NCBI GenBank assembly: GCA_027484825.1 | Contig: JAIXSE010000034.1 | Span: 1-64,000 of the forward strand | Length of the DNA: 64,000 bases | Source of the DNA: Rubrivivax sp. | GTDB taxonomy: Bacteria > Pseudomonadota > Gammaproteobacteria > Burkholderiales > Burkholderiaceae_C | Reading direction: 5' to 3' | Shown here: one piece after another, positions 24,137 to 32,319 of the stretch | Layout of the letters: each line of letters starts with the position of its first letter | Numbering within the stretch: the stretch's first letter is position 1 | Program-made: the position numbers and the translations under genes | The notes under the pieces: model-generated | Databases searched by the model: none | What the model was told of the DNA's origin: nothing | What the model saw: only the letters and a program-made list of their open reading frames with translations

Positions 24137-25469
24137 CTCGCGACTCCTTCGACGGCGCAGCCACGTCGTCGGGGCGATCCCCCTTCCAGGCCGAGACGAT
24201 CCACACCGGGTTCTCCGCCACCATGCGGTGCATATGCAGAATCGGTTTGCTGCGCGCGGCCTGCAACTGCAGCACATCCCAGCAGACGCCCAGGTCCTGC
24301 AGCGATTGCAGCGCAGCGGTGGCGGTGGCCAGGTTCTCCAGCGTCACGAAGTTCATCACCAGCCGGCCCTGCGGCCGCAGACGCTCCAGGATCAAGCCGA
24401 TCAGCGCCGCCAGCTCGCCGCCGGAACCGCCGATGAACACGGCATCCGGCGCTGGCCACTGGTCCAGCCCTTCCGGCGCCTTGCCGTGATGCAGGCTGTA
24501 GTTGCTGACGCCGAAGGCCACATGATTGCGACCGGCAATCGCCACATCCGCCTCATTTTTCTCGATGGCAAAGACATGCCCCTTCGGGCACAGCCGGGCC
24601 GCTTCCAGGCCGACCGAGCCGGAGCCGGCGCCGATGTCCCAGACCGTGCTGTCCGCCCGCAGTTGCAGTCGCGCCAGGCTGACCGCGCGGACTTCCTGCT
24701 TGGTGATCAGGCCCTTGTCCGGCTGGCGCTGGTGATAGGCCGCATCCGGCAGCCCGAACAGCACCGGCCGGGGGGCGGCCTCCTGGCGCCACAGCAGCAC
24801 CACGTTCAGATCGGCGAAGCGCATCTGCGCGGCCTGCGCCGGTGTGAGCTGGGGCAGCACCCGCTCCTGCGGCTGCAGCAGCCGCTCGGCCACGGCCATC
24901 TGGAATGCGTCGCCCAGGCCTTCTGCCAGCAGCAATCGGGCGATGCGGTCCGGACTGTTGAACGGGCTGGTCAGCACCAGCAGCCGGTCATGAGCCCGCA
25001 GGGCCTGGGCCAGCGGATACAGGCCGTGTGACGGCGAGCTGCCGCGGGTCCATTCCCCGGCATCCTTGCCGTGGGCCGACACGATGCGGGCATCCTGCCA
25101 GGCCAGGCCGATACGGGCACAGGCCAGTTGCAGCGTCGACAGATTCGGATGAATCTCCAGCGCGTCGATGCACAGATGCTGGGCCAGGTAAGGGGCGATG
25201 CCATGGCACAGCGGGTCACCGGTGGCCAGCACGATGCAGCGCTGCAACTGCTCGCGGGCGGCGCGCACCCAGTCGGGTACGCGGCTGAGCGCCCCGGTGA
25301 GGTCGTGCCGCACGGCTTCCGGCTTGAGCCAGGCGCTGAACAGCTCCAGCGTGCGGCCGCCGCCGATGACCACATCGGCCGAGCGGATCAGCGCACCGGC
25401 CGTGGCGCTCAGACTGGCCATGCCGTCATCCAGCACGCCGATCACATGGCAGGGGTTGGGATCTTTCAC
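24129..25469 (-). CDS. cobL: Precorrin-6Y C5,15-methyltransferase (decarboxylating), CbiE-CbiT fusion
   Basis: Encodes 446 residues from the GTG at 25469, chosen because AAGGA lies eight bases before it in the 19-base gap after cbiD; the longer frame to 25589 overlaps cbiD. N-terminal half (CbiE): VIGVLDDGMASLSATAGALI, VIGGGRTLELF, VLATGDPLCHGIAPYL. C-terminal half (CbiT): the SAM-binding motif VWDIGAGSGSVGLEAARL, FAIEKNE and VFIGGSGGELAALI. The fused enzyme methylates C5 and C15 and decarboxylates the C12 acetate. Confidence 0.94.
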   Translation of the reverse strand: MKDPNPCHVIGVLDDGMASLSATAGALIRSADVVIGGGRTLELFSAWLKPEAVRHDLTGALSRVPDWVRAAREQLQRCIVLATGDPLCHGIAPYLAQHLCIDALEIHPNLSTLQLACARIGLAWQDARIVSAHGKDAGEWTRGSSPSHGLYPLAQALRAHDRLLVLTSPFNSPDRIARLLLAEGLGDAFQMAVAERLLQPQERVLPQLTPAQAAQMRFADLNVVLLWRQEAAPRPVLFGLPDAAYHQRQPDKGLITKQEVRAVSLARLQLRADSTVWDIGAGSGSVGLEAARLCPKGHVFAIEKNEADVAIAGRNHVAFGVSNYSLHHGKAPEGLDQWPAPDAVFIGGSGGELAALIGLILERLRPQGRLVMNFVTLENLATATAALQSLQDLGVCWDVLQLQAARSKPILHMHRMVAENPVWIVSAWKGDRPDDVAAPSKESRDE

Positions 25470-25488
25470 GGGAATTCCTTGGTGGACC

Positions 25489-26700
25489 TCAAAGGTCGGC
25501 GCCGGAGTCGGCGTCCAGCAGATGGTCAATGCCGGTGCGGCCGGCGGTGGTGGGACGCTCGCGGGGACGGGCAGGGCCGGAGGACACATCGGCCACGCAC
25601 TGCCCGTTGAAATCGCAGACCATCACCCGCAGGGCGAAGGCGCGGTCATAGCGGTCGGGCGCCAGCAGGGTGTCGATGGCGGCCTGGGCCAGTGCGTGGT
25701 GGAAGGCATCGCCCAGCCCCCGCTCCACCATCAGCTCGGCGCCGAAACGCGCGGTCTCGGCGGCGGCGATGGCCTGGCAGTCCTCCTCGCTGGCGCCGAT
25801 GCGGCGGGCGATCTCGGCCACCAGGTCGGTGTCCACCACATTGCGGTTGGCATGGGTGATGGTCTCGCCCTGGGCGATCTTGGTGAGCTTGCCCACCATC
25901 ACCGCCAGCACCACCAGGCCAATGCCCTGGGCCACCACTTCATCGAGTGCATAACGCAGGAAGTCGCCCATCTGCACAAAGCAGGCCTGCGGCAGCTCCG
26001 GCCGCTCGGCCCGCAGGGCGGCAATGGCGAAGCTCTCGGTGCGGCCGCCGGTGGTCAGGGCCACCAGGTCGTGGCCCACCGTGCCCGCCACCTGGATGCT
26101 CTGCACCACGCTGGCCCGCCAGGCCGCCGTGGAATAGGGCCGCACGATGCCGGTCGTGCCCAGGATGCTGATGCCGCCGAGGATGCCCAGCCGCGCATTG
26201 GTGGTCTTGCGCGCCATCTCCTGCCCGCCCGGCACGCTGATGGTCACCGCCACCCCGTGCTGCGCCAGCAATTGCGGCGCCGCTTCGCGCAGGTTGTCCG
26301 CAATGTTGCGGCGGGGCACCGGATTGATGGCCGGCCCGCCGACTTCCAGCCCCAGCCCCGGCATGGTGACCATGCCCACCCCGTCGCCGGCATGGAAGCT
26401 CACCTCTTGCGCGCGGCCCGGCAACAGTTGCAGGTCCACGGTCAGATGCGCCCCGTCCGTGCAGTCGGGATCGTCCCCAGCGAACTTGATGACCATGGCA
26501 TGGGCCGAGTCGCCCTCGCAGCGGCCGTCGTGCACGTCGAACCAGACCCGGTCGCCGTTGGGCAGCAGGCTCTCGATGCGCGCGGGCACCGGCCCACCGG
26601 CCAGCCCCAGCACCGCCGCCCGGGCCGCCGCGGCCGCGCAGGCGCCCGTGGTGAAGCCTGTGCGGGTGCCGCGCGGGGCCGCCGGTTCTTTCTCCTTCAT
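25489..26700 (-). CDS. cbiD: Cobalt-precorrin-5B C1-methyltransferase
   Basis: A 403-residue enzyme diagnostic of the early-cobalt (anaerobic-type) pathway. Motifs: GTRTGFTTGACAAAAARAAVLGL near the N-terminus, GDGVGMVTMPGLGLEVGGPAINPVPR, IAALRAERPELPQACFVQMGDFL and LVVLAVMVGKLTKIAQGETITHANRN. It methylates C1 after lactone opening by CbiG. ATGA overlap with cobH upstream. The start at 26700 gives the usual family length plus a slightly extended C-terminus rich in Arg and Pro. Confidence 0.94.
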   Translation of the reverse strand: MKEKEPAAPRGTRTGFTTGACAAAAARAAVLGLAGGPVPARIESLLPNGDRVWFDVHDGRCEGDSAHAMVIKFAGDDPDCTDGAHLTVDLQLLPGRAQEVSFHAGDGVGMVTMPGLGLEVGGPAINPVPRRNIADNLREAAPQLLAQHGVAVTISVPGGQEMARKTTNARLGILGGISILGTTGIVRPYSTAAWRASVVQSIQVAGTVGHDLVALTTGGRTESFAIAALRAERPELPQACFVQMGDFLRYALDEVVAQGIGLVVLAVMVGKLTKIAQGETITHANRNVVDTDLVAEIARRIGASEEDCQAIAAAETARFGAELMVERGLGDAFHHALAQAAIDTLLAPDRYDRAFALRVMVCDFNGQCVADVSSGPARPRERPTTAGRTGIDHLLDADSGADL

Positions 26701-27398
26701 GCACCGGACTCCGCCGACGGCTCCGCGCTTTGGCGCTGATGCGCTTCGGCCAGGGCCAGCAGTGCATGCAGGGCGGCCACCACCAGGGTGGAGCCGCCCT
26801 TGCGGCCACGAATCACGATCCAGGGCACCTGGGCCACCTCGGCCATCAGGTCCTTGGACTCTGCGGCCGAGACAAAACCCACCGGCATGCCCACCACCAG
26901 GGCCGGGCGCACGCCCTCCTCGCGGATCAGCCGCACCAGCTCGATCAGCGCGGTGGGCGCATTGCCGATGCCCACGATGGCACCGTCCAGCAAGCCTTGC
27001 CGGTGAGCCTTGCGCATGGCCTGGACGGCGCGGGTGGTGTCCTGCGCCTGCGCGGCGGTGATCACGTCGTCATCGCTGATGAACTGCCAGGGCTTCATGC
27101 CGAAGTGGTTCAGCCGCGGACGCGACAGCCCCGAGCAGATCATCTCCACGTCCGCCACGATGGGCGTGCCGCCGCGCAGCATCGCCGCCACGCCGGCATG
27201 CACCGCTTCGGGATGGAAGTCGGTGAGGCCGTTGAAGTCGAAGTCGGCGTTCGCATGGATCATGCGGCGCACGATGGCCCATTGCGATGGCGTGTAGGCA
27301 TGCGGACCGGCTTCGGCATCAATGATGGAGAAGCTGTCGTGTTCGATCGCCTGGCCAGCGCGGGTCAGCTGTTCGGTGACGGTGTTGACGGTGCTCAT
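26697..27398 (-). CDS. cobH: Precorrin-8X / cobalt-precorrin-8 methylmutase
   Basis: A 233-residue CbiC/CobH family enzyme that moves the methyl group from C11 to C12 to form hydrogenobyrinate or cobyrinate. Motifs: VRRMIHANADFDFNGLTDFHPEAV, containing the active-site His, IVADVEMICSGLSRPRLNHFG, GAIVGIGNAPTALIELVRLI and VVGMPVGFVSAAESKDLM. Both ends use ATGA overlaps with cbiX and cbiD. Confidence 0.95.
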   Translation of the reverse strand: MSTVNTVTEQLTRAGQAIEHDSFSIIDAEAGPHAYTPSQWAIVRRMIHANADFDFNGLTDFHPEAVHAGVAAMLRGGTPIVADVEMICSGLSRPRLNHFGMKPWQFISDDDVITAAQAQDTTRAVQAMRKAHRQGLLDGAIVGIGNAPTALIELVRLIREEGVRPALVVGMPVGFVSAAESKDLMAEVAQVPWIVIRGRKGGSTLVVAALHALLALAEAHQRQSAEPSAESGA

Positions 27399-28471
27399 GC
27401 GGTCGTCTGCGGATGAGGATGGGCATGGGCTTGAGGGTGGCCGTGATCGTGGCCGTGCTCATGCCCCGGGGCGTGCCCGTGGTGCTCGTGATGATGGTGA
27501 TCGTGGTGGTCGTGGTGCGCGTGAGCGTGGCCCTGGGCGTGGTCATGGCCCTGTTCATGCGAATGAACGTGCGCGGGCGCCGCGTCCCCGCCCACCGTCC
27601 CCGCCGGGTGCACATGCACGGTATGGGTGTGCTCATGCGAATGTCCATGCCCGGCCTCATGCGCCAACTCGCGATAGGTGCAGCCGTCGCAAGGCAGGCG
27701 GCTGTCGGGCACCCGGGCGTCCAGGTCCAGCACGCGCTGCGTCATCAGCTCGAAGATCTCCGGCTCGAAACCGAAATGCCCCGTGCAGTGGAAACGCAGC
27801 TGGGGATACTGCAGGCGCAGATGGTCCACCTGCCGGTGGATGCGCTGCATCAGCGTGCCGGTGTAGAGGTAGTAGGGCAGCACCACGATCTGTGTCATGC
27901 CCAGCAGCGCCTGCCGCTGCACCACCCGCTCCAGGCGCGGCCAGGTGATGCCGGTGAAGGCCAGGTCCACCAGCTCATGGTCGCCCGACTCCAGCAGCCA
28001 GCGCGCCATCTTGGCCATGTCGCCGTTGGCCCCGCGGTCGGAGGACCCACGGCCCAGCAGCACCACGCCGGTCGTTGTCGGGTCGGGCATGTCCAGCGCC
28101 TGCATCGCCTTGCGCAGGCGACGGCGCAGCACCGTGAGCACCGGGTCGCAGGCGGTCAGGTGCGGCGCCAGCAGGATCTCGGTCTGCGGATAGGCCAGGC
28201 GCGCCTGCTCGATGGCCTCGGGCACTTCCATCTTCACATGGCCCGCGGCGTTCAGGATCAGCGGCACCACCAGCACCCGCCGGGAGCTCCGGGCCGCATC
28301 CAGCAGCCCCTGGTTCAGCGGCGGCGAGGCGAATTCAATGAAGCAGACCTCGATGCGCCAGCTCGGCTGACGCTGGCGCCACTGGTCGGCGAAGGCCAGG
28401 ATTTCCTGATTGCCGGAGTCCTCCCGGGAGCCGTGCCCCACAATCAGAATGGTGTCGGTGGTGCTGATCAT
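27395..28471 (-). CDS. cbiX: Sirohydrochlorin cobaltochelatase with CxxC and long His-rich tail
   Basis: Encodes 358 residues from the ATG at 28471 (overlaps the cobM stop). Two CbiX-type repeats span about residues 5-250: ILIVGHGSREDSGNQEIL with the metal-binding His, LILNAAGHVKMEVP, LLGRGSSDRGANGD and VVLPYYLYTGTLMQRI. Then C261-DG-C264, matching the Fe-S CxxC of the long CbiX (CbiXL) class, and a tail of about 90 residues with dozens of histidines in H-x-H and HH patterns. The chelatase inserts cobalt into sirohydrochlorin; the tail probably binds or buffers cobalt. The core size fits CbiXL, and the tail is unusually long. It is placed among genes for the ECF cobalt importer. Confidence 0.92.
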   Translation of the reverse strand: MISTTDTILIVGHGSREDSGNQEILAFADQWRQRQPSWRIEVCFIEFASPPLNQGLLDAARSSRRVLVVPLILNAAGHVKMEVPEAIEQARLAYPQTEILLAPHLTACDPVLTVLRRRLRKAMQALDMPDPTTTGVVLLGRGSSDRGANGDMAKMARWLLESGDHELVDLAFTGITWPRLERVVQRQALLGMTQIVVLPYYLYTGTLMQRIHRQVDHLRLQYPQLRFHCTGHFGFEPEIFELMTQRVLDLDARVPDSRLPCDGCTYRELAHEAGHGHSHEHTHTVHVHPAGTVGGDAAPAHVHSHEQGHDHAQGHAHAHHDHHDHHHHEHHGHAPGHEHGHDHGHPQAHAHPHPQTTA

Positions 28472-29259
28472 GCGGTGGCCTTTCGGAAGCGATGGGTGAA
28501 GGTGGGGTCGTAGAGCTTGGAGCGCACCAGCGTCTCCCAGTGACGCGAGCCCAGGGTGGGGCTCGCAACGATCATGGCCTGGCTGACCACGCCGGCTTCG
28601 CGGCAGCGCTGCTTGATGTCGGCCAGCGTGCCGCGCAGGATCTGTTCTTCGCCGGGCCAACTGGCCTTGTGCACCACCAGCATCGGTGCATCCTCCGGCC
28701 AGCCGGCCTCGCGCAGCGCGGCCTCGACCTTGTGCAGCAGCGTGATGGACAGGAAGATGCACAGCGTGCTGCGATGGGCGGCCAGCGAGACCAGGTCCTC
28801 GCCGTCCGGCATCGGCGTGCGGCCGGCCACGCGGGTGAGGATGACCGTCTGCGTGACCTCGGGCAGCGTCATCGATTCACCGGCAGCCGCCATCGACGCC
28901 ATCGCCGACGACACGCCCGGCACCACGCGCCACGGCACGCAGGCGGCGTCCAGCGGGCGCGCCATCTCGATCAACGCGCCGTACAGCGACGGGTCGCCCG
29001 TTTGCAGCCGCACCACCGTGCCGTGCAGGCGCGCGCGGCTCACCAGCCAGTCGGTCATCTCCTCCAGGGTCATGTCCTTGGAATCGCGGATCTCGCAGCC
29101 TGCAGGCGCGTAATCGGTGGCGGCACGGTCCACCAGCGAGCCGGCAAACAGCACGGCGCCGGCCTGCGACAGCAGCTTCTGGCCTTTGACGGTGATGAGT
29201 TCGGGGTCGCCGGGGCCTGCCCCGACGAACCAGACCGTGCCGGGCAGCTCAGAGGTCAT
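28468..29259 (-). CDS. cobM: Precorrin-4 / cobalt-precorrin-4 C11-methyltransferase
   Basis: A 263-residue SAM-dependent tetrapyrrole methylase (CbiF/CobM). Motifs: WFVGAGPGDPELITVKGQKLL, VLFAGSLV, RLQTGDPSLYGALIEMARPLD, RVVPGVSSAMASMAAAGESMTLPEVTQTVILTR and ILRGTLADI. It methylates C11. Its first 11 bases overlap the end of cbiO, linking the transporter block to the biosynthetic block. Confidence 0.95.
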   Translation of the reverse strand: MTSELPGTVWFVGAGPGDPELITVKGQKLLSQAGAVLFAGSLVDRAATDYAPAGCEIRDSKDMTLEEMTDWLVSRARLHGTVVRLQTGDPSLYGALIEMARPLDAACVPWRVVPGVSSAMASMAAAGESMTLPEVTQTVILTRVAGRTPMPDGEDLVSLAAHRSTLCIFLSITLLHKVEAALREAGWPEDAPMLVVHKASWPGEEQILRGTLADIKQRCREAGVVSQAMIVASPTLGSRHWETLVRSKLYDPTFTHRFRKATA

Positions 29260-30118
29260 GGATCACACTTTCTAAAGAGGTCGGCAGCGGACGCGCACGC
29301 AGCGCCGCCAGCAGTCGTTCGAGGGAGCGGGGCACCGGCACTGCGGGCAGCAGGCCCTGGCGGACCAGTTCGGTATGCAGGGCCATCACTTCCGGCGGGG
29401 TCTGGCCGAGCTGGTGCCAGGCGCCGGGCTGGGTGAGCAGTACGTCCACCGGTTGGGAGCATTGGCACCGGCCCTGGGCCATCACATGGATCTCGTCGGC
29501 CCAGTCGGCGGCGAAGTTGGGGTCGTGGGTGGAGACCAGCACGGTCACGCCCTCGGCCACCAGTCCGTCTAGCAGGCGCTGCAAGTCCTTCTGCATGGGC
29601 AGGTCCAGGCCGGCCATTGGCTCGTCCAGCACCAGCAGCTGCGGGCGCATGGCCAGCACGCCGGCAATGCACACCCGCTTCTTCTGGCCGAAGCTGAGGT
29701 GATGCACCGGTGTGCGCGCATGGTCCTGCATGCCGACCGCCTGCAGGGCGTGGGCTACGCGGTTGCGCACCTCCGGCTCCGGCAGGCCCAGGTTGAGGGG
29801 GCCGAAGGACACGTCTTCCTCCACATGGGCGGAGAACAGCTGCCGGTCCGGATTCTGGAAGACCAGGCCCACCTGCTGGCGCAGGGCCCGCAGGTCCTGG
29901 CGCTGGTGGGCCACTGTGCGGCCCTGCCAGAGAAGCTGGCCGGTCTCGGGTTGCAGCAGGCCGTTGAGATGCTGCATCAGCGTGGTCTTGCCCGCGCCGT
30001 TGGCGCCCAGCAGAGCATTGCGGCTACCGGCACGCAGGGCGAGATGGCAGTCCCGCAGGCCCTGGCTGCCATCGGGGTAGCGGTAGGACACCCCGCGCAA
30101 TTCGATGAGCGGGCTCAT
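29249..30118 (-). CDS. cbiO: Energy-coupling-factor cobalt transporter ATPase
   Basis: A 289-residue ABC ATPase. Walker A LLGANGAGKTTLMQHL, Q-loop VFQNPDRQLFSA, ABC signature LSFGQKKRVCIAGVLAM, Walker B LLVLDEPMAGLD and switch His in VSTHDPNF. The Q-loop wording (PDRQLF) is typical of ECF-type CbiO/EcfA. It powers cobalt uptake with CbiQ, CbiM and CbiN. Overlaps cbiQ (ATGA) upstream and cobM downstream. Confidence 0.95.
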   Translation of the reverse strand: MSPLIELRGVSYRYPDGSQGLRDCHLALRAGSRNALLGANGAGKTTLMQHLNGLLQPETGQLLWQGRTVAHQRQDLRALRQQVGLVFQNPDRQLFSAHVEEDVSFGPLNLGLPEPEVRNRVAHALQAVGMQDHARTPVHHLSFGQKKRVCIAGVLAMRPQLLVLDEPMAGLDLPMQKDLQRLLDGLVAEGVTVLVSTHDPNFAADWADEIHVMAQGRCQCSQPVDVLLTQPGAWHQLGQTPPEVMALHTELVRQGLLPAVPVPRSLERLLAALRARPLPTSLESVIHDL

Positions 30119-30864
30119 CCGGCGACTCCGCTCAGGACGGCGGCCACCAGCCCCAGGCCCGCCAGCATTGCGACCAGATGATGGCGAGAGGACTTCTCGA
30201 ACTGCGGCGTCAGGAAGCGCAGTTCGCCGGTGTCATTGCGTGCATCGGCGGCCGCTTGCAGTGCACTGGCGCGTGCCCACACCTGCAGGGCCATGTTGCT
30301 GATCAAGGCAGCCAGGGACCGGAAGGCTTGCCGCCGTCCGTCGTAGCCGAGGCGGGCGCGCTGGGCGGTGATGCTGTCGGACCAAACCTCGCCCAGCACC
30401 GTCTGCATGCGGTAGGCCAGCGCCATCAGGTCCAGCAGCAGGGTCGGCACCCGCAGGCGGCGCATCAGGCCCAGCAGGTCGCCCAGCGGCGTGGTCAGCA
30501 CCAGCAGCAGCAACGCGGTGCAGAGCGCCGCGGCTCGGGCCACCGTCATCATCACCTGGGGCACCAGCTCGGGGGCCAGGCGCCAGCCTGCCAGGCCGTG
30601 ATCATCGGGGGTGACGGTCACCAGCATGGTCAGGCAGGAGAGCGCGAGGAACCCCAGCGGCGCGCGCAGCACCCGTAGGTAGTGCCGCCACGGCGTGCGC
30701 GCAGCCGCCACGGTGATCACGCCCATGACAAGCGCAAGCGAACCCGCGGCGCGCGGCGAGGCGGTCAGCCAGGCGGCCGTCATGGCGCAGGCGCAGAACA
30801 GCGCCTTGGCCGACGGCGCAATGCAACGCCACGGGCTGGCATAGGCCAGACGTTCAAGGGTCAC
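30115..30864 (-). CDS. cbiQ: Energy-coupling-factor cobalt transporter transmembrane protein
   Basis: A 249-residue inner-membrane T-component starting at GTG (30864), 9 bases after the cbiN stop. Several hydrophobic helices are visible (about 18-60, 72-90, 105-145). The coupling motifs are recognisable in the cytoplasmic loop (SITAQRARLGYDGR) and near the C-terminus (ASALQAAADARN), where CbiQ proteins have two Ala-Arg-Gly-type boxes contacting the ATPase. The last helix is at the C-terminus. Confidence 0.9.
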   Translation of the reverse strand: MTLERLAYASPWRCIAPSAKALFCACAMTAAWLTASPRAAGSLALVMGVITVAAARTPWRHYLRVLRAPLGFLALSCLTMLVTVTPDDHGLAGWRLAPELVPQVMMTVARAAALCTALLLLVLTTPLGDLLGLMRRLRVPTLLLDLMALAYRMQTVLGEVWSDSITAQRARLGYDGRRQAFRSLAALISNMALQVWARASALQAAADARNDTGELRFLTPQFEKSSRHHLVAMLAGLGLVAAVLSGVAG

Positions 30865-30873
30865 GGTGGGCGA

Positions 30874-31242
30874 TCAGGGCTGGGAGGGGGAGGCGGGGCT
30901 GCCAGACGGCGAATCCGCTTCAGAAGCGGCGGCTTCGCTGGCACGGGTCCGCGCCTTGGACAGGCCCAGCCAATAGCCGATCACCCCCGCACCCAAGGCC
31001 GCCTGCAGGGCAAACAGCAGCGAGGCAATCTCATTGCTGGACGGCTCCAGCACCGGACTGAACCAGGGTTTGTAATCGGGCGCGATGCGGCTGATGGCCT
31101 GCTGCGCGCGGCTGTCGGCACCTTCGAAGAGCTCGCCGGCCGCACCGGTCTCATCGACGGGACCGTGTCCGACCCAGACCAGCGGCACGGCGGTCAAGGC
31201 CACCACGGCGGCCCAGAGGAGCCAGGTCTTGAGGCGGCTCAT
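30874..31242 (-). CDS. cbiN: Cobalt transporter small subunit
   Basis: A 122-residue membrane protein with the CbiN topology: one N-terminal helix (about 5-25), a periplasmic loop and a second helix (about 73-92). The loop carries [42 protein letters not shown]-type sequence, of which the blocks [17 protein letters not shown] and [16 protein letters not shown] are strongly diagnostic. It assists metal loading of CbiM. The C-terminal 30 residues are Ser/Ala/Pro-rich and variable. Overlaps cbiM by ATGA. Confidence 0.93.
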   Translation of the reverse strand: MSRLKTWLLWAAVVALTAVPLVWVGHGPVDETGAAGELFEGADSRAQQAISRIAPDYKPWFSPVLEPSSNEIASLLFALQAALGAGVIGYWLGLSKARTRASEAAASEADSPSGSPASPSQP

Positions 31243-31919
31243 GGCGCAGCCCTCCGCAGCAGGGCCAGCACCGGCATGCGCTGCAGCTCACGCGCATTGA
31301 ACTGCGCCATGGCATTGACCACCAGCACGGTGAGCAGCCCTTCGGTGATGGCCAGCGGCACTTGCGTCAGCGCAAAGATGCCGGCGAATTTTTCGAAGGA
31401 CAGCAGCACGCCGCCCACCGGATCGGGAAAGGCCAGCGCCAGTTGCAGCGAGGTGGTGACATAGGTGGCCAGGTCGCCCAGGCAGGCGGCCAGGAAGACC
31501 GCCGGGCTGCGGCCCAGTCCCATCAGGCAGGACAGCCGGAACACGCCGTACGCCACAAAGGGCCCGACGATGGCCATGGAAAACACATTGGCGCCCAGGG
31601 TGGTCAGTCCGCCGTGCGCCAGCAGCAGCGCCTGGAACAGCAGCACCACAAAGCCCACCGGCACCATGGCCGCAGGCCCGAAGAGCAGGGCGCCCAGGCC
31701 CACCCCGGTGGGATGGGAGCAACTGCCGGTGACCGACGGCAGCTTCAGCGCCGAGAGCAAAAAGGCGAATGCCGCGCTGACACCCAGCAGCATGCGATGG
31801 TCCGGATGCGCGCGCAGACGCCGGCCGGCCGAAGCCAGGCCCCAGGCCAAAAAGGGTGCGGACGCCACCGTCCACGCCAGCGCATGCTTGAAAGGCAGGA
31901 AGCCCTCCATGATGTGCAT
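31239..31919 (-). CDS. cbiM: Cobalt transporter substrate-capture protein
   Basis: Encodes 226 residues from the ATG at 31919. This start yields the essential N-terminus M-H-I-M-E-G-F, in which the amino group and His2 coordinate the metal in CbiM/NikM; an upstream in-frame ATG would destroy this, so 31919 is preferred. Six to seven hydrophobic segments follow. Motif [23 protein letters not shown] contains the conserved metal-site His residues. First gene of the operon, about 135 bases downstream of the cobalamin riboswitch. Confidence 0.94.
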   Translation of the reverse strand: MHIMEGFLPFKHALAWTVASAPFLAWGLASAGRRLRAHPDHRMLLGVSAAFAFLLSALKLPSVTGSCSHPTGVGLGALLFGPAAMVPVGFVVLLFQALLLAHGGLTTLGANVFSMAIVGPFVAYGVFRLSCLMGLGRSPAVFLAACLGDLATYVTTSLQLALAFPDPVGGVLLSFEKFAGIFALTQVPLAITEGLLTVLVVNAMAQFNARELQRMPVLALLRRAAP

Positions 31920-32054
31920 TCGATACCTCCCGTCGAATGGTTCAAAGCGGACACCAGTCAACGGGGATACGGCGGCAACATCGGCAGCCCGCCGGGCTGC
32001 GCAGGGGCAGGGCGGGTCCGACAGCGGCTTCCCTCGCCCCGGGGAATGGTGCTG

Positions 32055-32235
32055 ACATCTGCCATCGGGCCGGTATTCTGGCTCGCCGTCATCCTCTCCT
32101 GCGCCTTCCCGTGAGATTCACAGTGGCTGGTGGCAGGGTCGTCTGGCTTACAGCAGCGGGGGCTGCACCGGAATGGCGGCCGGATCTGATCGATCCGTCC
32201 GAGTCACCGGTTTCCCGTTTAACGCGCTTCCGGCA
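32055..32235 (-). promoter_or_regulatory. Cobalamin riboswitch
   Basis: Read leftward, the conserved blocks occur in order: AACGGGAAACCGGTGA near the 5' end (about 32205-32222), GCAGCCCCCGCTGCTGTAAG (about 32145-32165), the B12-box-type GCCACTG (about 32121-32127), then CACGGGAAGGCGC and GAGCCAGAATACCGGCCCGATGG toward the 3' end (about 32062-32085). This is the class found upstream of cob/cbi operons and usually shuts expression off when adenosylcobalamin is plentiful. It precedes cbiM in the same orientation. Boundaries are approximate. The DNA between it and the phospholipase gene end (32236-32319) should contain the promoter. Confidence 0.95.
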
Positions 32236-32319
32236 GGAAGGCGCGCACCCAAGGCGAGGCGGATGTTAACCGCTCCGCGCCGCCGAGGGAAACCGCGCCC
32301 GCGGCTCCCCCCGGCTCGA

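Noticed and set aside
27395-27660. Repetitive CAT/GTG-rich DNA at the cbiX 3' end as a possible CRISPR or repeat array
   Set aside because: The repetition is irregular and explained by His codons of the CbiX tail; there are no equal spacers or conserved repeats.
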